Source of the DNA: an uncultured Bacteroidales bacterium
Lineage (GTDB): Bacteria > Bacteroidota > Bacteroidia > Bacteroidales > UBA932
Assembly: GCA_944326315.1 (NCBI GenBank)
Contig: CALVDP010000012.1
Location: 1 to 52,355, forward strand
Direction: 5' to 3'
Length of the DNA stretch: 52,355 nt
In this document: piece by piece, positions 17,939-27,519 of the stretch
Layout: the number at the start of each line of letters is the position of its first letter
Position numbering within the stretch: the first letter of the stretch is position 1
Program-made: the position numbers and the translations under genes
Notes under the pieces: generated by a model
Told to the model about the DNA's origin: nothing
Databases searched by the model: none
What the model saw: only the letters and a program-made list of their open reading frames with translations

Positions 17939-19174
17939 ATGGCACTTGCAAATGAAAACTTTCTGAAACTTCCGGGCAGCTACCTGTTTTCGGACATCGC
18001 CAAAAAGATACAGTCATTCAAAAAGGCCAATCCTGAAGTCAGGCTCATCCGACTGGGCATCGGGGATGTCACAAGACCGCTTCCCGAAGTCTGCATCAAG
18101 GCCATGCACAAGGCTGTGGATGAAATGGCCGCAGCAGCCACATTCAGGGGATACGGGCCCGAGCAGGGATATGACTTCCTTATCAACGCCATCATACACA
18201 ACGACTACCAGCCGCGCGGAATACTCCTCGACAAGTCAGAGGTATTCATCAGCGACGGAGCCAAAAGCGATACCGGGAACTTCTGCGACATACTCAGCAC
18301 CGACAACAGCGTCGGGGTCACCGATCCCATCTATCCTGTCTATGTGGACAGCAATGTCATAGACGGACGGGCCGGAGACATAAGCAGGGACGGGCACTGG
18401 AGCAACATCACCTATATGCCGTGCTCCGAGGAAAACGGTTTCGTGCCGGACATACCGAGCCACCGCGTGGACATAGTATATCTGTGTTATCCGAACAACC
18501 CCACAGGTACTGTCCTGACCAAGGAACAGCTGAAGGAATGGGTGGACTACGCCCTGGCGAACGACACACTCATACTCTTCGATGCCGCATACGAGGCTTT
18601 CATCAGGGACGAACACATCCCGCACTCGATATACGAGATCAAGGGCGCGAAGAAATGTGCGGTGGAATTCAGAAGCTTCTCGAAGACAGCCGGTTTCACG
18701 GGCGTCAGATGCGGATATACCGTTGTCCCTCACGAAGTCAGCGGCGCCCTGCTGGACGATTCCCGTGTCAGCCTGAACAATCTCTGGAACAGAAGGCAGT
18801 GCACCAAGTTCAACGGGACCAGCTATATCACACAGCGTGGCGCGGAAGCCATATACACTGCTGAAGGCAAGAAACAGGTGAAGAAAATCATAGACTATTA
18901 CCTGGAAAACGCAAGGATCATGAGAGAAGGGCTTCAGGATGCGGGACTGACCGTCTATGGCGGAGTGAACGCTCCGTATATCTGGCTGAAGACCCCGGAC
19001 GGGCAGTCATCATGGGAGTTCTTCGACTACCTTCTCAGGGAAGTGCATGTGGTAGGCACGCCAGGATCCGGTTTCGGACCGAGCGGAGAAGGATACCTCA
19101 GGCTGACAGCCTTCGGTGAAAGGTATGACTGCATTGAGGCTATGGAAAGAATAAGAAAAAATTTCAGAAAATAA
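17939..19174 (+). CDS. dapL: LL-diaminopimelate aminotransferase
   Basis: This 411-residue PLP-dependent fold-type I aminotransferase converts tetrahydrodipicolinate plus glutamate directly to LL-diaminopimelate. It thus replaces the succinylase or acetylase branch of the lysine pathway. The PLP lysine is K249 in [15 protein letters not shown]. The substrate-site features of DapL are present: an N-terminal LFSDIAKKI segment, [10 protein letters not shown], and YPNNPTGT. It sits between dapF (the next step) and glnN, and its amino donor glutamate comes from the gltBD operon just upstream. The dapF-dapL arrangement makes the DapL assignment firm compared with generic aspartate aminotransferase. 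Confidence 0.95.
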   Translation: MALANENFLKLPGSYLFSDIAKKIQSFKKANPEVRLIRLGIGDVTRPLPEVCIKAMHKAVDEMAAAATFRGYGPEQGYDFLINAIIHNDYQPRGILLDKSEVFISDGAKSDTGNFCDILSTDNSVGVTDPIYPVYVDSNVIDGRAGDISRDGHWSNITYMPCSEENGFVPDIPSHRVDIVYLCYPNNPTGTVLTKEQLKEWVDYALANDTLILFDAAYEAFIRDEHIPHSIYEIKGAKKCAVEFRSFSKTAGFTGVRCGYTVVPHEVSGALLDDSRVSLNNLWNRRQCTKFNGTSYITQRGAEAIYTAEGKKQVKKIIDYYLENARIMREGLQDAGLTVYGGVNAPYIWLKTPDGQSSWEFFDYLLREVHVVGTPGSGFGPSGEGYLRLTAFGERYDCIEAMERIRKNFRK

Positions 19175-19192
19175 ATCCAACACATATTCTTT

Positions 19193-21382
19193 ATGTCAAC
19201 TTTAAGATTCAAAATGGTAGAGACGGCATTCGGCAAGAAGCCGTCACCCGTAGAGCTGCCGGAGTCACGTCCGTCAGAGTATTACGCGATGTATGTGTTC
19301 AACAGGGAGAAAATGTTCAAGTACCTCCCTGCCGACGTGTACGCCAAGCTGATCAACGTGATCGACACAGGCTCGGTGCTGGACAGGAGTATCGCCGACG
19401 AAGTGGCTGCAGGCATGAAAAGGTGGGCCGTGGAAATGGGTGTCACCCACTACACACACTGGTTCGCCCCGCTGACCGAAGGTACTGCGGAGAAGCACGA
19501 TTCCTTCATAGAACATGACGGCAAAGGCGGAGTGATAGAAGAATTCACCGGCAAGCTTCTCGTGCAGCAGGAGCCGGATGCCTCGTCATTCCCTAACGGC
19601 GGTATCAGGAATACATTTGAAGCACGCGGATATTCCGCATGGGATCCGTCCTCGCCTGCATTCATCGTGGACGACACTCTCTGCATCCCTACCATATTCA
19701 TAGCATATACCGGAGAATCCCTTGACTACAAGGCACCTCTGCTCAAGGCACTCAGAGCCGTGGACAAGGCAGCCGTGGACGTATGCCACTATTTCAACCC
19801 TGATGTGAAGAAAGTGTTCGCATACCTGGGATGGGAGCAGGAATATTTCCTCGTGGATGAAGGGCTGTACGCAGCCAGACCGGACCTTCTGCTGACCGGA
19901 AGGACGCTCATGGGCCATGATTCCGCCAAGAACCAGCAGCTTGAAGACCACTATTTCGGGGCCATACCTACCAGAGTGGCCGCATTCATGAAAGAGCTTG
20001 AAATAGAGGCGCTGAAGCTTGGAATCCCTGTCAAGACCCGGCACAACGAGGTGGCTCCGAACCAGTTCGAGCTCGCCCCGATATTCGAGGAATGCAACCT
20101 TGCCAACGACCACAACATGCTCATCATGTCCCTGATGCGCAAGATCGCCAGGAACCACGGTTTCCGTGTACTTCTGCACGAAAAGCCGTTCAAGGGCGTG
20201 AACGGAAGCGGCAAGCACAACAACTGGTCACTCGGGACCGATACCGGACTTGCACTGATGTCACCTGGCAAGGACTTCACAAGCAACCTCCGCTTCGTGA
20301 CATTCATCGTCAACACGCTCATGGCGGTATACAGGCACAACGGACTTCTCAAGGCATCTATCGCAAGTGCGAGCAACGCACACAGGCTCGGGGCAAACGA
20401 GGCACCTCCTGCCATCATATCAAGCTTCCTCGGCACACAGCTTTCGTCTGTCCTCAAGCACATCGAGGAGAGCGAACCTGAAAGCTTCCAGTCGCTGAGC
20501 GGCAAGACAGGCATGAAACTCGACATACCTCAGATACCTGAAATCCTCGTGGACAATACCGACAGGAACAGGACTTCCCCGTTTGCGTTCACCGGCAACA
20601 GGTTTGAATTCAGGGCTGTAGGATCAGAGGCCAACTGCGCGAGCGCAATGATTGTCCTCAATTCGGCCATAGCTGAGCAGCTGACAGAATTCAAGAAAGC
20701 CGTGGATGCACGCATTGCCGGAGGAGAGGAGAAGGACTCCGCCATACTGTCCGTGATAAGGGAATATATCAAGATATGCAAGCCGATTCATTTCGACGGC
20801 AACGGCTACAGTGACGAATGGAAAGAGGAGGCGGCACGCAGGGGACTCGACTGCGAGACAAGCGTTCCTCTCATCTACGACAACTACCTGTCTGACGACA
20901 GCATCAGTATGTTCGAGAGCACAGGGGTGATGAACAGGAAGGAACTTGAAGCCAGGAACGAGGTGAAATGGGAGACTTACACCAAGAAGATCCAGATTGA
21001 GGCACGTGTACTGGGAGATCTGGCGCTGAACCACATTGTACCTGTCGCCACCAAGTACCAGAGCACTCTCATCGACAATGTGTACAAGATGCATGAGATC
21101 TTCCCTAAGGACAAGGCGGACAAGCTGACTGTCAGGAACATAGAGCTCATCGAGGCCATCGCCACCCACACAGCCTTCATCAAGGAGCACGTGGACAGCA
21201 TGATAGAGGCCAGGAAAGTGGCCAACAAAATACAGGACGAACGTGAAAAGGCCATAGCCTATCATGACACAGTCTTCCCTGCCCTCGACGAGATAAGGTA
21301 CCACATAGACAAGCTTGAACTTATTGTCGATGACCAGATGTGGACCCTGCCGAAATACAGGGAACTGCTCTTCATCCGATAA
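19193..21382 (+). CDS. glnN: Glutamine synthetase type III
   Basis: This enzyme makes glutamine from glutamate, ammonia and ATP. The 729-residue length and the N-terminal extension are those of GSIII, the dodecameric form typical of Bacteroidota, rather than the roughly 470-residue GSI. The catalytic region includes AYLGWEQEYFLVDE (about 207-220), the ammonia/ATP-binding stretch GSGKHNNWSLGTDTG (about 338-352) and GNRFEFRAVGSEAN (about 466-479). It follows dapL by 18 bp, so it is probably the last gene of dapF-dapL-glnN. Together with gltBD upstream it gives a complete GS-GOGAT route. Confidence 0.96.
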   Translation: MSTLRFKMVETAFGKKPSPVELPESRPSEYYAMYVFNREKMFKYLPADVYAKLINVIDTGSVLDRSIADEVAAGMKRWAVEMGVTHYTHWFAPLTEGTAEKHDSFIEHDGKGGVIEEFTGKLLVQQEPDASSFPNGGIRNTFEARGYSAWDPSSPAFIVDDTLCIPTIFIAYTGESLDYKAPLLKALRAVDKAAVDVCHYFNPDVKKVFAYLGWEQEYFLVDEGLYAARPDLLLTGRTLMGHDSAKNQQLEDHYFGAIPTRVAAFMKELEIEALKLGIPVKTRHNEVAPNQFELAPIFEECNLANDHNMLIMSLMRKIARNHGFRVLLHEKPFKGVNGSGKHNNWSLGTDTGLALMSPGKDFTSNLRFVTFIVNTLMAVYRHNGLLKASIASASNAHRLGANEAPPAIISSFLGTQLSSVLKHIEESEPESFQSLSGKTGMKLDIPQIPEILVDNTDRNRTSPFAFTGNRFEFRAVGSEANCASAMIVLNSAIAEQLTEFKKAVDARIAGGEEKDSAILSVIREYIKICKPIHFDGNGYSDEWKEEAARRGLDCETSVPLIYDNYLSDDSISMFESTGVMNRKELEARNEVKWETYTKKIQIEARVLGDLALNHIVPVATKYQSTLIDNVYKMHEIFPKDKADKLTVRNIELIEAIATHTAFIKEHVDSMIEARKVANKIQDEREKAIAYHDTVFPALDEIRYHIDKLELIVDDQMWTLPKYRELLFIR

Positions 21383-21409
21383 TGCAGAAATGACAAGATG
21401 CAAGGCACT

Positions 21410-21462
21410 GAGGGTGAGGGCAAAGGAGTTTACTCCCGTAAATGACTGAAGCCCTCATCCTG
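21410..21462. terminator. Bidirectional hairpin between convergent glnN and the AraC gene
   Basis: GAGGGTGAGGGC at 21410-21421 pairs with GCCCTCATCCTG at 21451-21462 (10 pairs plus one G-T). Inside it GGAGT (21425-21429) pairs with ACTCC (21432-21436). It lies between two convergent stop codons, as expected for a shared terminator. Confidence 0.5.
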
Positions 21463-21485
21463 AAAGTAACGCAGCAGATTGCCAG

Positions 21486-22409
21486 TCATGACACACCGCC
21501 CTCCCCTTTCCTGTACCGTACAGGCGTGACACCTGTCTTCTTCCTGAAGAAGCGGCAGAATGCAGGCGGATCAGGGAAATGCAGGCGGGCCACAATCTCC
21601 TTGACCGGCAGGTCCGAATATCTGAGCATATTCTTGGCCTCAAGGATGACATAGTCATCTATCCAGGCCGGAGCATTCCTGCCTGTCGCTGTCTTTACAA
21701 GCCTTGAAAGATATTTGGGAGTAAGGCACAGCTTGTCCGCATAGAAAGAGACAGACCTTTCCTCCATGTGATATTCGGACAGGAGTCCGAGGAACTTCTC
21801 GAAGACCTCGTGGCTCCTGTCCGGTTTTCTTGTGTCCGGCCTCGTCATGGACATCTCCTGCTCAATGATGCCGCCGGCTATGAAAAAGAACGAGGACAGC
21901 AGGGCCGATACGCTCTCACGCTTGTAGCCGAGGTTGGAACGCAGGATATCGGCAGCAAGCGATACATAATGTTCCGCCACCTGCCGCCCGTCATCCCCGA
22001 AGAAGAAATAAGGCCGGTCCATAAGCTTCACCCGCTTCTCTATCAGCCCCGGCACATCCACATCCAGACCTTCCATATACTCCTTCGTCATGGCAATGAC
22101 GACAAAATGAAGGGAATCCACCGATGCCTCATCCACGTCGCAGACACTCATGATGTTGCCAGGCATATACAGGAACATGGAATTTTCCTTCACCTCGAAC
22201 TCCCTGAGATTGATCATCACCCTGATGCTGCCTGTCACACAGAAAAGGGCGAGAAAACCGTCAAAACGGCAGGGATGGGCCAATATTGACAATGAACTGT
22301 CATATCTGACATCTATCAGGCACACGTCATCACCCATCCTCAGGCAGCTGGACACAGGGAAAAGTCCGCAGAAATGCGGCAAATCCAGATTATTGGCAAG
22401 ATACGGCAT
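21486..22409 (-). CDS. AraC-family transcriptional regulator
   Basis: This 307-residue regulator has an N-terminal cupin-like sensor half (about 1-180, including RVMINLREFEVKENSMFLY) and a C-terminal pair of AraC helix-turn-helix motifs (about 215-300: SVSFYADKLCLTPKYLSRLV, then LPVKEIVARLHFPDPPAFCR and the family-typical FFRKKTGVTPVRYRKG). It is divergent from the TolC-HlyD-permease exporter, with 165 bp between the starts, which suggests that it controls that operon. The ligand is unknown. Its own promoter is visible at 22459-22488. Confidence 0.92.
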   Translation of the reverse strand: MPYLANNLDLPHFCGLFPVSSCLRMGDDVCLIDVRYDSSLSILAHPCRFDGFLALFCVTGSIRVMINLREFEVKENSMFLYMPGNIMSVCDVDEASVDSLHFVVIAMTKEYMEGLDVDVPGLIEKRVKLMDRPYFFFGDDGRQVAEHYVSLAADILRSNLGYKRESVSALLSSFFFIAGGIIEQEMSMTRPDTRKPDRSHEVFEKFLGLLSEYHMEERSVSFYADKLCLTPKYLSRLVKTATGRNAPAWIDDYVILEAKNMLRYSDLPVKEIVARLHFPDPPAFCRFFRKKTGVTPVRYRKGEGGVS

Positions 22410-22458
22410 AATACATCACATGAAGGAGAGTACCTCCGGTCATTCGTCATTCCGGATA

Positions 22459-22488
22459 CAAATATATCCATTTTCTACCTTTTGACAA
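22459..22488 (-). promoter_or_regulatory. Promoter of the AraC-family regulator
   Basis: On the minus strand ATTG (22488-22485) and TATATTTG (22466-22459) are about 18-19 bp apart. The -7 element lies inside the inverted repeat GGATA/TATCC at 22453-22468, a possible autoregulatory site. No equally clear promoter is seen on the plus strand for the exporter. Confidence 0.5.
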
Positions 22489-22574
22489 TTTTTGTAGACA
22501 TCTGACACATAAAAACGGAATTACGGGCAGCCTATTTGTGAAAAGCCGTAGCTCTGGAATCAAATCATGTGGAA

Positions 22575-24065
22575 ATGAGAAAGAAAACATTCGTACTGGC
22601 AGCGGTACTGTCAGTATCGGCAATCGCAGGCAACGCAGGAGCCGAAGAGGTGATGACCCTGCAGCAGTGCAGGGACTCGGCCATAGCCAACAACTTCAAC
22701 CTCAAGATTGCAAGAAAGCAGATGGAGATGGCGGAACATGACAGGAAAACCGCCATGGCAAACTATTTCCCGGATATCTCCGTATCCGGGGCGTACATGT
22801 ACAACAGTCGCAGCATTGACCTCCTGTCACAGGAAACATCGGATGCGCTCTCGGGTATGGGGACATCCGCACAGGAAAAATTGCTGTCCAGGCTTGACGG
22901 CCTGCTATCGGACACTATGCTGGGACAGATTCTGAAGAACAATCCGGAACTGCTCAGGATGATAGGCAAAATGGCTACGGATGACATAGCCGGCTCACTG
23001 AATGCCATAGGAAGCGAAATAAGTGATGCGCTCGAGCTGGACACAAGGAACATGTTCATCGGTGCCGTATCACTGAAACAGCCGGTATTCATGGGCGGCA
23101 AGATAGTAAATGCCAACAAAATAGCCGTCCTCGCGGAAGAGCTGGCGGCATCGGTCTATGATACAGGGTACAGCCAGGCAGTGTCGGAAGTGGACAACGC
23201 ATACTGGCAGATAGTGTCAATCTCGGGGAAAAGACGCCTGGCGATGGACTATGCGGAACTTCTGCGGCAGATGCTACACGACACCGAGATACTTGAAGCC
23301 GAAGGGATTGCCACACAGTCAGACCTTCTGTCAGTGAAAGTGAAGGCAAATGAAGCCGAAATGATGCTTACCAAGGCGGAAAACGGACTGGTGATAGGGA
23401 AGATGCTGCTTTGCCAGCTCTGCGGGATGGACCCCGGCTCCGATATCAGGCTGGCGGACGAGATCACGGACGACATTCCTCTGCCGGAGATGGGCGCGCG
23501 CAAGGATATGGAAGACATACTTGCAGCCAGGCCGGAAATAAGGAGCCTGGAGATAGCCGAAGAAATATACCATAAGAAAATCGCCGTCGCCAGGGCCGAC
23601 ATGATGCCACAGGTGGCATTAACAGCCAACTACCTCATATCCAATCCCAACGTGTTCAACGGATTCCGGAACGACTTCGCAGGGATGTTCAATGTAGGAG
23701 TGGCCGTAAACATCCCCATTGTCCACGGATGCGAGGCAAGGCAGAAGGTGCGGAAGGCGCGCGCCGAGGCCGTGATTGCCGGGTACCGGCTCGAAGATGC
23801 GAAGGAGAAGATCACGCTTCAGGTGACCAGGCTGAGACAGCAGCAGGATGAAGCCCTGGAGAAAGTGGGCATGACCGGACGGAATCTCGAAAGTGCCGAA
23901 GAGAACCTGAGGGCGGCCAATGCAGGATACATGGAAGGAGTCGTGCCTGCCAGTACGGTGATGGCGGCGCAGACGGCATGGATGCAGGCCCACTCGGGAT
24001 ATATAGATGCAAAGGTGGAGCTGCAGATGACGGCAGGGGCACTGGCGGCTGCAGAGAGACGTTAA
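22575..24065 (+). CDS. TolC-family outer-membrane efflux protein
   Basis: This is the outer-membrane channel of the exporter. From the ATG at 22575 it has 496 residues, with a signal peptide MRKKTFVLAAVLSVSAIAG cleaved near NAGAEE. Two outer-membrane-efflux repeats of long helices follow (about 30-250 and 270-490). It differs clearly from the metal-efflux channel at 7949: it is longer and has an inserted Ser/Leu/Asp-rich segment at about 75-160. A GTG at 22569 would add two residues. The HlyD-like gene begins immediately after the stop, so the two are probably translationally linked. Confidence 0.9.
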   Translation: MRKKTFVLAAVLSVSAIAGNAGAEEVMTLQQCRDSAIANNFNLKIARKQMEMAEHDRKTAMANYFPDISVSGAYMYNSRSIDLLSQETSDALSGMGTSAQEKLLSRLDGLLSDTMLGQILKNNPELLRMIGKMATDDIAGSLNAIGSEISDALELDTRNMFIGAVSLKQPVFMGGKIVNANKIAVLAEELAASVYDTGYSQAVSEVDNAYWQIVSISGKRRLAMDYAELLRQMLHDTEILEAEGIATQSDLLSVKVKANEAEMMLTKAENGLVIGKMLLCQLCGMDPGSDIRLADEITDDIPLPEMGARKDMEDILAARPEIRSLEIAEEIYHKKIAVARADMMPQVALTANYLISNPNVFNGFRNDFAGMFNVGVAVNIPIVHGCEARQKVRKARAEAVIAGYRLEDAKEKITLQVTRLRQQQDEALEKVGMTGRNLESAEENLRAANAGYMEGVVPASTVMAAQTAWMQAHSGYIDAKVELQMTAGALAAAERR

Positions 24066-25100
24066 ATGATATTGATCAAGAAAAAAAATCCAGAAACGAT
24101 GAGAAAGAAAAACTATAATCTGCTGACAGGCATAGCTGCCCTGCTGGCAATAGTAATGATAGTGGCGCTGGCGGGCTACATGGTCTCCAGACCGGAGGAA
24201 ATAATCATACAGGGACAGGCAGAAGCCACAGAATACAGGGTGTCAGGCAAGGTACCGGGAAGGATAGTGGAATTTTTCGCAGATGAAGGTGACTTCGTGC
24301 ACAAGGGTGACACCCTGGTGGAAATAGACAGCCCGGAAGTGATGTCAAAGCTTGCACAGGCCACGGCCATGAGATCCGTAGCCGAAGCCCAGAAAGAGAA
24401 AGCCATGTCGGGAGCCAGGAAAGAGCAGATCACGGCGGCGTATGAACTCTGGCAGCAGGCACTTGCCGGAGAAGAGGTGATGAAAAAATCTTTCGGCAGG
24501 GCTTCCAGACTCTATGAACAGAAAGTGATCAGTGCACAGAGCTTCGATGAAGCGGAAGCCAGGTACAAGGCCGCGAAAGCTACAAGTGCTGCTGCGAAGT
24601 CCCAATATGAAATGGCTGTAAGCGGAGCCAGGGAAGAAGACAAGACATCGGCGGCGGCCCTTGCGGACCAGGCTTCGGCGATGCTGGAGGAAGTGGAGTC
24701 ATATCTAGGGGAACTGTATCTGACTGCCCCGGCAGACGGCATCATATCGGCAAGATTCCCTCACGAAGGTGAGCTGGTGGGACAGGGTGCACCTGTAATG
24801 GCCGTGACAGACCTCGATGATGCATGGTTCACATTCAGCATAAGGGAAGACATGCTGCACGGACTCAAGCCTGGAGACAAGCTCACGGTATCCGTACCGG
24901 CCCTCGGCAGCCGTCATTTCAGCACTACGGTGACCTATATGGGTGTACTCGAATCATACGCCACATGGAGGGCGACCCTCGACACAGGCAGATATGACGC
25001 CAGGACATTTGAGGTCAGGAGCCGGCCAGACACGCATATCGACGGACTTCTTCCGGGGATGACAGCCATTGTCACAGGACAAAACGGCAAGGAAAGATGA
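24066..25100 (+). CDS. HlyD/YhiI-type membrane fusion protein
   Basis: This is the periplasmic adaptor joining an inner-membrane exporter to TolC. The 344-residue reading has one N-terminal transmembrane anchor (LLTGIAALLAIVMIVALAGY), a biotinyl-lipoyl-like half-motif (GKVPGRIVEFFADEGDFVHK), a long helical hairpin of about 95 residues rich in Ala, Glu and Lys, the second half-motif LTAPADGIISARFPHEGELV, and a beta-barrel. The ATG at 24066 directly abuts the upstream stop. A second ATG at 24099 (MRKKNYN) gives a more typical N-terminus and is a real alternative. The stop overlaps the next start by 4 bp (ATGA). Confidence 0.88.
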   Translation: MILIKKKNPETMRKKNYNLLTGIAALLAIVMIVALAGYMVSRPEEIIIQGQAEATEYRVSGKVPGRIVEFFADEGDFVHKGDTLVEIDSPEVMSKLAQATAMRSVAEAQKEKAMSGARKEQITAAYELWQQALAGEEVMKKSFGRASRLYEQKVISAQSFDEAEARYKAAKATSAAAKSQYEMAVSGAREEDKTSAAALADQASAMLEEVESYLGELYLTAPADGIISARFPHEGELVGQGAPVMAVTDLDDAWFTFSIREDMLHGLKPGDKLTVSVPALGSRHFSTTVTYMGVLESYATWRATLDTGRYDARTFEVRSRPDTHIDGLLPGMTAIVTGQNGKER

Positions 25101-26266
25101 ACACTCCGGGAAAAATAAAGGCAGTACTGCGCAGGGAACTGCGTCTCATGCGTCAAAGGCCTGTCTATCTGATTGCATCTGTCGGAGTGATGGCATTCTG
25201 CATGATTTTCTTCCTGACGCTTCTCAGAGACCGGATTCCGCACGACCTTCCGATAGGAGTAGTGGACCTTGACGGGACATCCCTGTCAAGGAATCTTGTC
25301 AGGCAGATGGACGCCACGCGGATCGGCAGGACCGTAAGCTTCACATCCTACACGCAGGCCAGGCAAGCCATGCAGACCGGAAAGATTTCAGCATTCTGCA
25401 TTATTCCCGAGCACTTCTACGATGACGTGCTCGCATTCAGGCAGCCTGTACTTACATTTTATGTCAACACATTGTATTTCGTGGGAGGAGCTCTGTCATA
25501 CAAGGACCTGCTGACTCTGGCGAATCTGTCTTCAGGTGCGGTGCAGAGAGAGTTGCTGAGGGCACGCGGAATGGATGAACAGTCCATTATGGCCCAGATC
25601 CAGCCGATAGTGACGGAAGCCCACAACATCGGGAATCCGGCCGCCGACTACAGGGCATTTCTGTGCGGTGCGCTCATCCCCGGCGTATTGGAGACAATAA
25701 CGATACTCGTGACCGTATATGCACTCGGCTCAGAGCTGAAATACGGGACTTCAAGACATCTCCTCGAGAAGGCCGGAGGTTCCATGAGTGCAGCCGTTGC
25801 CGGGAAACTGATACCATATACAGTGCTCTTCACTTCGCTGGGCATAATATCCACGGTCATCATGTATGTATTCATGGGCTTCCCTTTTGCCGGTTCTCTC
25901 TGGCATATGTTTGCCGGCATCTTCGCGATGGTGCTTGCAAGCGAGGCTGTAGCGGTATTCATCATCGGCACACTGCCTGTCCTCCGTCTTGCCATAAGTA
26001 TCTCTGCACTCTACAGCATGCTCGCCTTCTCGCTGACAGGATTTTCCCTCCCTGTAGAGGCGATGCCGTCATGCTTCCAGGGACTTGCCGCGGCCTTCCC
26101 GTTGAGACATTATTACCTGATGTATGCCAGCGAGGGCATTTTCGACGCCGGCTTCGGCGGATGGTACATGCATCTTGCGTCCATGCTGCTCTTCCTGTTT
26201 CTGCCCGCTACAGTGCTCAAACGGCTGCATGGGGCTTACATGAACCTTAATTTTCCAAGGAAATGA
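25097..26266 (+). CDS. ABC-2 type transporter permease, first copy
   Basis: This 389-residue inner-membrane protein has one N-terminal transmembrane helix (VYLIASVGVMAFCMIFFLTL), a periplasmic domain of about 150 residues starting with IGVVDLDGTSLSRNLVRQMD, and five C-terminal helices from about residue 190. This is the layout of the YhhJ/YbhS/YbhR permeases that work with a HlyD-like adaptor. It overlaps its neighbours by 4 bp on both sides, so the three genes are translationally coupled. No nucleotide-binding protein is encoded nearby. It probably pairs with the second permease as a heterodimer. Confidence 0.88.
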   Translation: MNTPGKIKAVLRRELRLMRQRPVYLIASVGVMAFCMIFFLTLLRDRIPHDLPIGVVDLDGTSLSRNLVRQMDATRIGRTVSFTSYTQARQAMQTGKISAFCIIPEHFYDDVLAFRQPVLTFYVNTLYFVGGALSYKDLLTLANLSSGAVQRELLRARGMDEQSIMAQIQPIVTEAHNIGNPAADYRAFLCGALIPGVLETITILVTVYALGSELKYGTSRHLLEKAGGSMSAAVAGKLIPYTVLFTSLGIISTVIMYVFMGFPFAGSLWHMFAGIFAMVLASEAVAVFIIGTLPVLRLAISISALYSMLAFSLTGFSLPVEAMPSCFQGLAAAFPLRHYYLMYASEGIFDAGFGGWYMHLASMLLFLFLPATVLKRLHGAYMNLNFPRK

Positions 26267-27519
26267 AAAGAATCGCCAGATATCTCGAACATTGGATTCA
26301 TGACTGGTACCGCATATTCGTCAGGGAACTGAAGCACATATTCAGTGACAGCGGCGTGCTTGTGATATTCTTTCTCGCATGCCTCGTCTACCCCGTGCTG
26401 TACGGGCTTATCTACTCCAAAGGGACTCTCGACAATATGCCGGTAGCCGTAGTCGACATGTCCGGAAGCCATGCAAGCCGCAAGTTCGTCAGGGGGCTTG
26501 ACGCCACAAGGGAACTTGAAATAAGATATTCATGCCGCGACATGTCCGAAGCCGGCAGACTGATGCGTGACCGCAAGGTGAACGGAATTGTCCTCATTCC
26601 GTCTGACTACGGGGAAGACCTGGCATCCTCCCGCCAGGCAGGCATCTCCCTGTATGCGGACATGAGCAGTTTCATATACTACAAGAACCTCACTACAGGA
26701 GTGAACATGGTCATGCTGGACGAAATGCACGACATCCAGAGGGAACGTCTCACAGCCTCAGGATACGACAGCAGACTGGCGGAACAGTTCATCTCCCCGA
26801 TCAGGTACGAAGACAACATGCCCTACAACAGGGCGCTTTCCTACAGCGTGTTCTTCATGTCCGCCATACTCCTCATAATCATACAGCAGACCATGTTCTT
26901 CGGGATATCAATGCTTTCAGGTACGATGAGAGAAGAGCACCGCAGCTTCGCAGTGCTTCCGGACAGTTTGAAAGGAAGAGGCATATCGCGCACGGTACTC
27001 GGCAGAGGGGCGGCATACTGGCTTATATACGCCGCGATAAGCATATACGTGGCCATACTGGCGCCACGGATGACAGGCATGCCGCAGAACTGTCCGACAG
27101 GAGACATACTTGTGCTGCTTGCTTTCTTCGTATCGGCATGCGTGGTGTTCAGTTTCACTTTCAGCACGTTGATCCGCCACAGGGAGACCGTGTTCGTGAT
27201 TTTCCTGCTTATGTCTGTAGTCTGTCTGTTCCTTACAGGATTTTCATGGCCGGAGCACAGCTTCCCGGCTTTCTGGAAATATTTCTCCTGGCTGTTTCCT
27301 TCCACCTTCGCCGTCAGGGCATTCATGAACATGAACACTGCAGGGGCCGGACTTGCCATGGCAGAACCTCAGCTTACGGCCCTTACTATCCAGATCATAG
27401 TGTACTATATCCTGTCATGCATAGCGGCGGCGGTAGAGAACAGAATACTGAAAAAGGACACCGACACTCAGTATTCCACCTTGTCAGGCTTTGCCGCCCA
27501 TTCCCGGAATGCGGTATAG
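26263..27519 (+). CDS. ABC-2 type transporter permease, second copy
   Basis: This 418-residue permease has the same plan as the preceding one: a single N-terminal helix (GVLVIFFLACLVYPVLYGLI), a periplasmic domain with VAVVDMSGSHASRKFVRGLD, then five helices from about residue 190 to 400. The shared VVD(L/M)-S-SR-VR-LDATR pattern shows that the two arose by duplication. It starts in a 4-bp overlap with the first permease. Its last 52 bp overlap the convergent guanine deaminase gene, so the final residues (about TQYSTLSGFAAHSRNAV) are read from DNA that also codes on the other strand. The substrate is unknown. Confidence 0.87.
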   Translation: MKRIARYLEHWIHDWYRIFVRELKHIFSDSGVLVIFFLACLVYPVLYGLIYSKGTLDNMPVAVVDMSGSHASRKFVRGLDATRELEIRYSCRDMSEAGRLMRDRKVNGIVLIPSDYGEDLASSRQAGISLYADMSSFIYYKNLTTGVNMVMLDEMHDIQRERLTASGYDSRLAEQFISPIRYEDNMPYNRALSYSVFFMSAILLIIIQQTMFFGISMLSGTMREEHRSFAVLPDSLKGRGISRTVLGRGAAYWLIYAAISIYVAILAPRMTGMPQNCPTGDILVLLAFFVSACVVFSFTFSTLIRHRETVFVIFLLMSVVCLFLTGFSWPEHSFPAFWKYFSWLFPSTFAVRAFMNMNTAGAGLAMAEPQLTALTIQIIVYYILSCIAAAVENRILKKDTDTQYSTLSGFAAHSRNAV

